In this document: piece after piece, positions 5,929 to 7,039 of the stretch | Numbering within the stretch: position 1 is the first letter of the stretch | Layout: the number at the start of each line of letters is the position of its first letter | NCBI GenBank assembly: GCA_030630935.1 | Contig: DAOVMD010000156.1 | Coordinates: 1-7,039 of the forward strand | From: Candidatus Mcinerneyibacteriota bacterium | GTDB lineage: Bacteria > AUK180 > JAQVHJ01 | Direction: 5' to 3' | DNA length: 7,039 nucleotides | Notes under the pieces: model-generated | What the model was told of the DNA's origin: nothing | What the model saw: the letters and a program-made list of their open reading frames with translations, nothing else | Databases searched by the model: none | Program-made: the position numbers and the translations under genes

Positions 5929-6783
5929 TTATTCAAAATGATAATTTTTCTGTCTTTGCAATTTTTTAAATTCAGAATACAGAATTTTTTCTTCCTTATT
6001 CATATGAAGGGTTAAATCAGCGACAATCTTGCCGAATTCAACTAAGACGTCCATTTCTGAAGTTTCAGATTCGAGGTTTTCAAAGAATTCTTCAATTTTT
6101 TCTTCAAACTCATCATGTTCTTCAATAAATTCCTGAAAATTAGTCTTTAGGTCAAACACTCCCTTTGATGCTTCATTTAGAACAGCTATTAATTTTTCAT
6201 TTTCGTTATTCTTATGCTTGAGAAGCACTTCTTTAAATTTTAAAAACAACTCTTTTGAATCTTCAATGATAATACCATTATGAGTAATTTCTTTTATTAC
6301 TTTTAAAATTTCAGCATGCTCAAGAAGAAGTTCATCTACAATAGCATCACCAAAATCAAGAGGTTTGGTTACTTCAGAATTCTCAAGTGCATGCTTTTCA
6401 TATTCTTTAAATAATATCTTTTCTTCCCTTCTAACACGAATCATTAGGGCAACATAGATTTTTTCAAAATCTTCTTCAATATTAGGATACTTCGTTTCTT
6501 TCTCATAATTATTGAAAAATGCAAATACTTCATCAGATATTTCCAGCATCTCTTTTATAAACATATTAAGAATCTCTTTTTTACTTGAATTCGAATTTGC
6601 ATACTGGTACAGGACTGGATAAAAATTTTCATCTTCATTTTTTAAATGATCTGTAAAGCATTTTTTCAGTTTTGTCAGAAAGACTCTTCCTTCTTTGTTT
6701 CGAATGCCTAATGACTTAACCTTCTCCAATATCCTGATAATTGTGTTGTGTTCCTCAGTAAGTTTTTCAATGTAAACACTCAT
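5929..6783 (-). CDS. Tandem hemerythrin (HHE) domain protein, first domain degenerate
   Basis: A 284-residue soluble, mostly helical and highly charged protein with two four-helix HHE cation-binding modules. The second module (about 143-275) has a full set of candidate di-iron ligands: His156 (LLLEH), His190 and Glu194 (LLKHKNNE), His223 (EEHDEF), His260 and Glu264 (LHMNKEEKILY). The first (about 1-132) keeps His12, His46 and Glu50 ('DHLKNEDENFYP') but has no histidine in its third helix ('EISDEVFAFF') and has Arg116 where the matching 'RVRREEKILF' motif needs histidine. Proteins of this family bind or sense O2 or NO, store iron, or help repair iron-sulfur centres. Which applies here is not shown. 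The start at 6783 is chosen because AGGGAAG precedes it by 6 bases; the earlier in-frame ATG at 6837 would translate a hairpin. It lies 62 bp downstream of a secreted-protein gene on the same strand. Confidence 0.85.
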   Translation of the reverse strand: MSVYIEKLTEEHNTIIRILEKVKSLGIRNKEGRVFLTKLKKCFTDHLKNEDENFYPVLYQYANSNSSKKEILNMFIKEMLEISDEVFAFFNNYEKETKYPNIEEDFEKIYVALMIRVRREEKILFKEYEKHALENSEVTKPLDFGDAIVDELLLEHAEILKVIKEITHNGIIIEDSKELFLKFKEVLLKHKNNENEKLIAVLNEASKGVFDLKTNFQEFIEEHDEFEEKIEEFFENLESETSEMDVLVEFGKIVADLTLHMNKEEKILYSEFKKLQRQKNYHFE

Positions 6784-6789
6784 TATCTT

Positions 6790-6796
6790 CTTCCCT
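6790..6796 (-). promoter_or_regulatory. Ribosome binding site deciding the hemerythrin start
   Basis: AGGGAAG on the minus strand (6796-6790) within the purine run AAAAAGGGAAGAAG lies 6 bases before the ATG at 6783. It favours this start over the ATG at 6837, whose added 18 residues (including CFCTAP) derive from the hairpin sequence. Confidence 0.65.
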
Positions 6797-6805
6797 TTTT
6801 GTATA

Positions 6806-6841
6806 ATTTGTGGGGCAGTGCAGAAGCACGGCCCCACAAAT
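6806..6841. repeat. Strong GC-rich hairpin between two minus-strand genes
   Basis: ATTTGTGGGGC (6806-6816) pairs perfectly with GCCCCACAAAT (6831-6841). Inside, GTGC (6818-6821) pairs with GCAC (6826-6829) around a 4-base loop, with one A/G mismatch between the stems, so 15 of 16 positions pair. It fills most of the gap between the stop at 6846 and the ribosome site at 6790-6796. No T-run follows on the minus strand (ATACAAAAAGGG), so it is not a classical terminator. It may separate or protect the two messages. It resembles the GTAGGGG palindromes in its GGGGC outer arm, though it begins GTGGGG. Confidence 0.65.
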
Positions 6842-6845
6842 ATAA

Positions 6846-7039
6846 CTATTTAATTATTGCGATTTTTCCTGTTTTTGTCTCTGTCGGACTCTTTATAACG
6901 TAGATATAAATTCCTGAAGCTACTTTACTCCCGGAGATATTTGCTGCATTCCATCGTGCTGTATTCATTGCACTATTAATTTGAATGACATCGTCTGAAG
7001 TTGCAACTTTCTCCCCGGCAATCGAGTATATCTCAATAG
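6846..7039 (-). CDS. C-terminal end of a secreted protein with type IX-like sorting domain (partial)
   Basis: Only the last 63 residues are in the window; the gene runs past the right edge and ends with TAG at 6848-6846. The fragment shows the terminal beta-sandwich of FlgD-Ig-like or type IX-secretion C-terminal domains: 'IEIYSIAGEKV' near its start, a tryptophan strand 'ARWNA', 'SKVASGIYIYVIKS' and a final 'KTGKIAIIK'. The same motif order ends the large protein at 4558 ('IFNIAGELV', W, 'ASGVYIIVIK', 'KKAAIIF'), so both are probably exported through the same route. The function of the missing N-terminal part cannot be told. Confidence 0.8.
   Translation of the reverse strand, partial: IEIYSIAGEKVATSDDVIQINSAMNTARWNAANISGSKVASGIYIYVIKSPTETKTGKIAIIK

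Noticed and set aside
5794-6015. Small + strand ORF of 73 codons
   Set aside because: It begins at TTG without a good ribosome site, runs through the inverted-repeat chain and ends inside the hemerythrin gene on the other strand. No family resemblance is seen.
6784-6837. Longer N-terminus for the hemerythrin protein starting at 6837
   Set aside because: The extra 18 residues are a translation of the hairpin, and a good ribosome site precedes the ATG at 6783.

Overview
The window is AT-rich bacterial DNA with four protein genes: one large secreted protein on the + strand and three genes on the - strand, the last cut by the right edge. Two of the four proteins end in the C-terminal beta-sandwich (FlgD-Ig-like or type IX-secretion-like sorting domain, with motifs such as VYPNPF, 'IxNIAGExV' and 'ASGxYIxVIK') that is typical of Bacteroidota and of several uncultured candidate phyla. 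With the low GC, the GC-rich intergenic palindromes and the tandem hemerythrin protein, this suggests an uncultured anaerobe or microaerophile of the FCB group or a similar candidate phylum. The phylum cannot be fixed from sequence reading alone.

Layout. Positions 1-532 are non-coding and repeat-rich: the right part of a short inverted-repeat element (1-104), a diverged copy of a structured motif that recurs near 5830, a second GTAGGGG-type palindrome (291-314), four 10-bp tandem units (371-410), then the candidate promoter and ribosome site of the first gene. Positions 533-4558 (+) encode a 1341-residue exported multidomain protein: signal peptide, an N-terminal DOMON/CBM9-like domain, three Ig-like repeats each with an acidic DxNxDxxxD-type loop, another beta domain, a PD40/TolB-like beta-propeller, a ZU5-like module and the sorting domain. 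It converges on a 321-residue protein (4590-5555, -) that looks like a diverged HhH-GPD DNA-glycosylase-fold protein with an unusual four-cysteine tail. A 373-bp gap (5556-5928) follows. It holds a candidate promoter, an array of degenerate 8-bp GTTCAAGT-type units and a chain of five back-to-back inverted repeats. Positions 5929-6783 (-) encode a protein with two hemerythrin HHE domains, the first lacking ligands. Between it and the truncated gene at the right edge (6846-7039, -) lies a strong GC-rich hairpin.

The genes do not form an obvious pathway. The truncated secreted-protein gene and the hemerythrin gene are 62 bp apart on the same strand and may be co-transcribed. The glycosylase-like gene probably has its own promoter. 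I see no defence system, CRISPR array, transposase or phage gene. The most unusual content is the non-coding DNA: several small palindromic or periodic families in every intergenic gap, with centres that change while their symmetry is largely kept.
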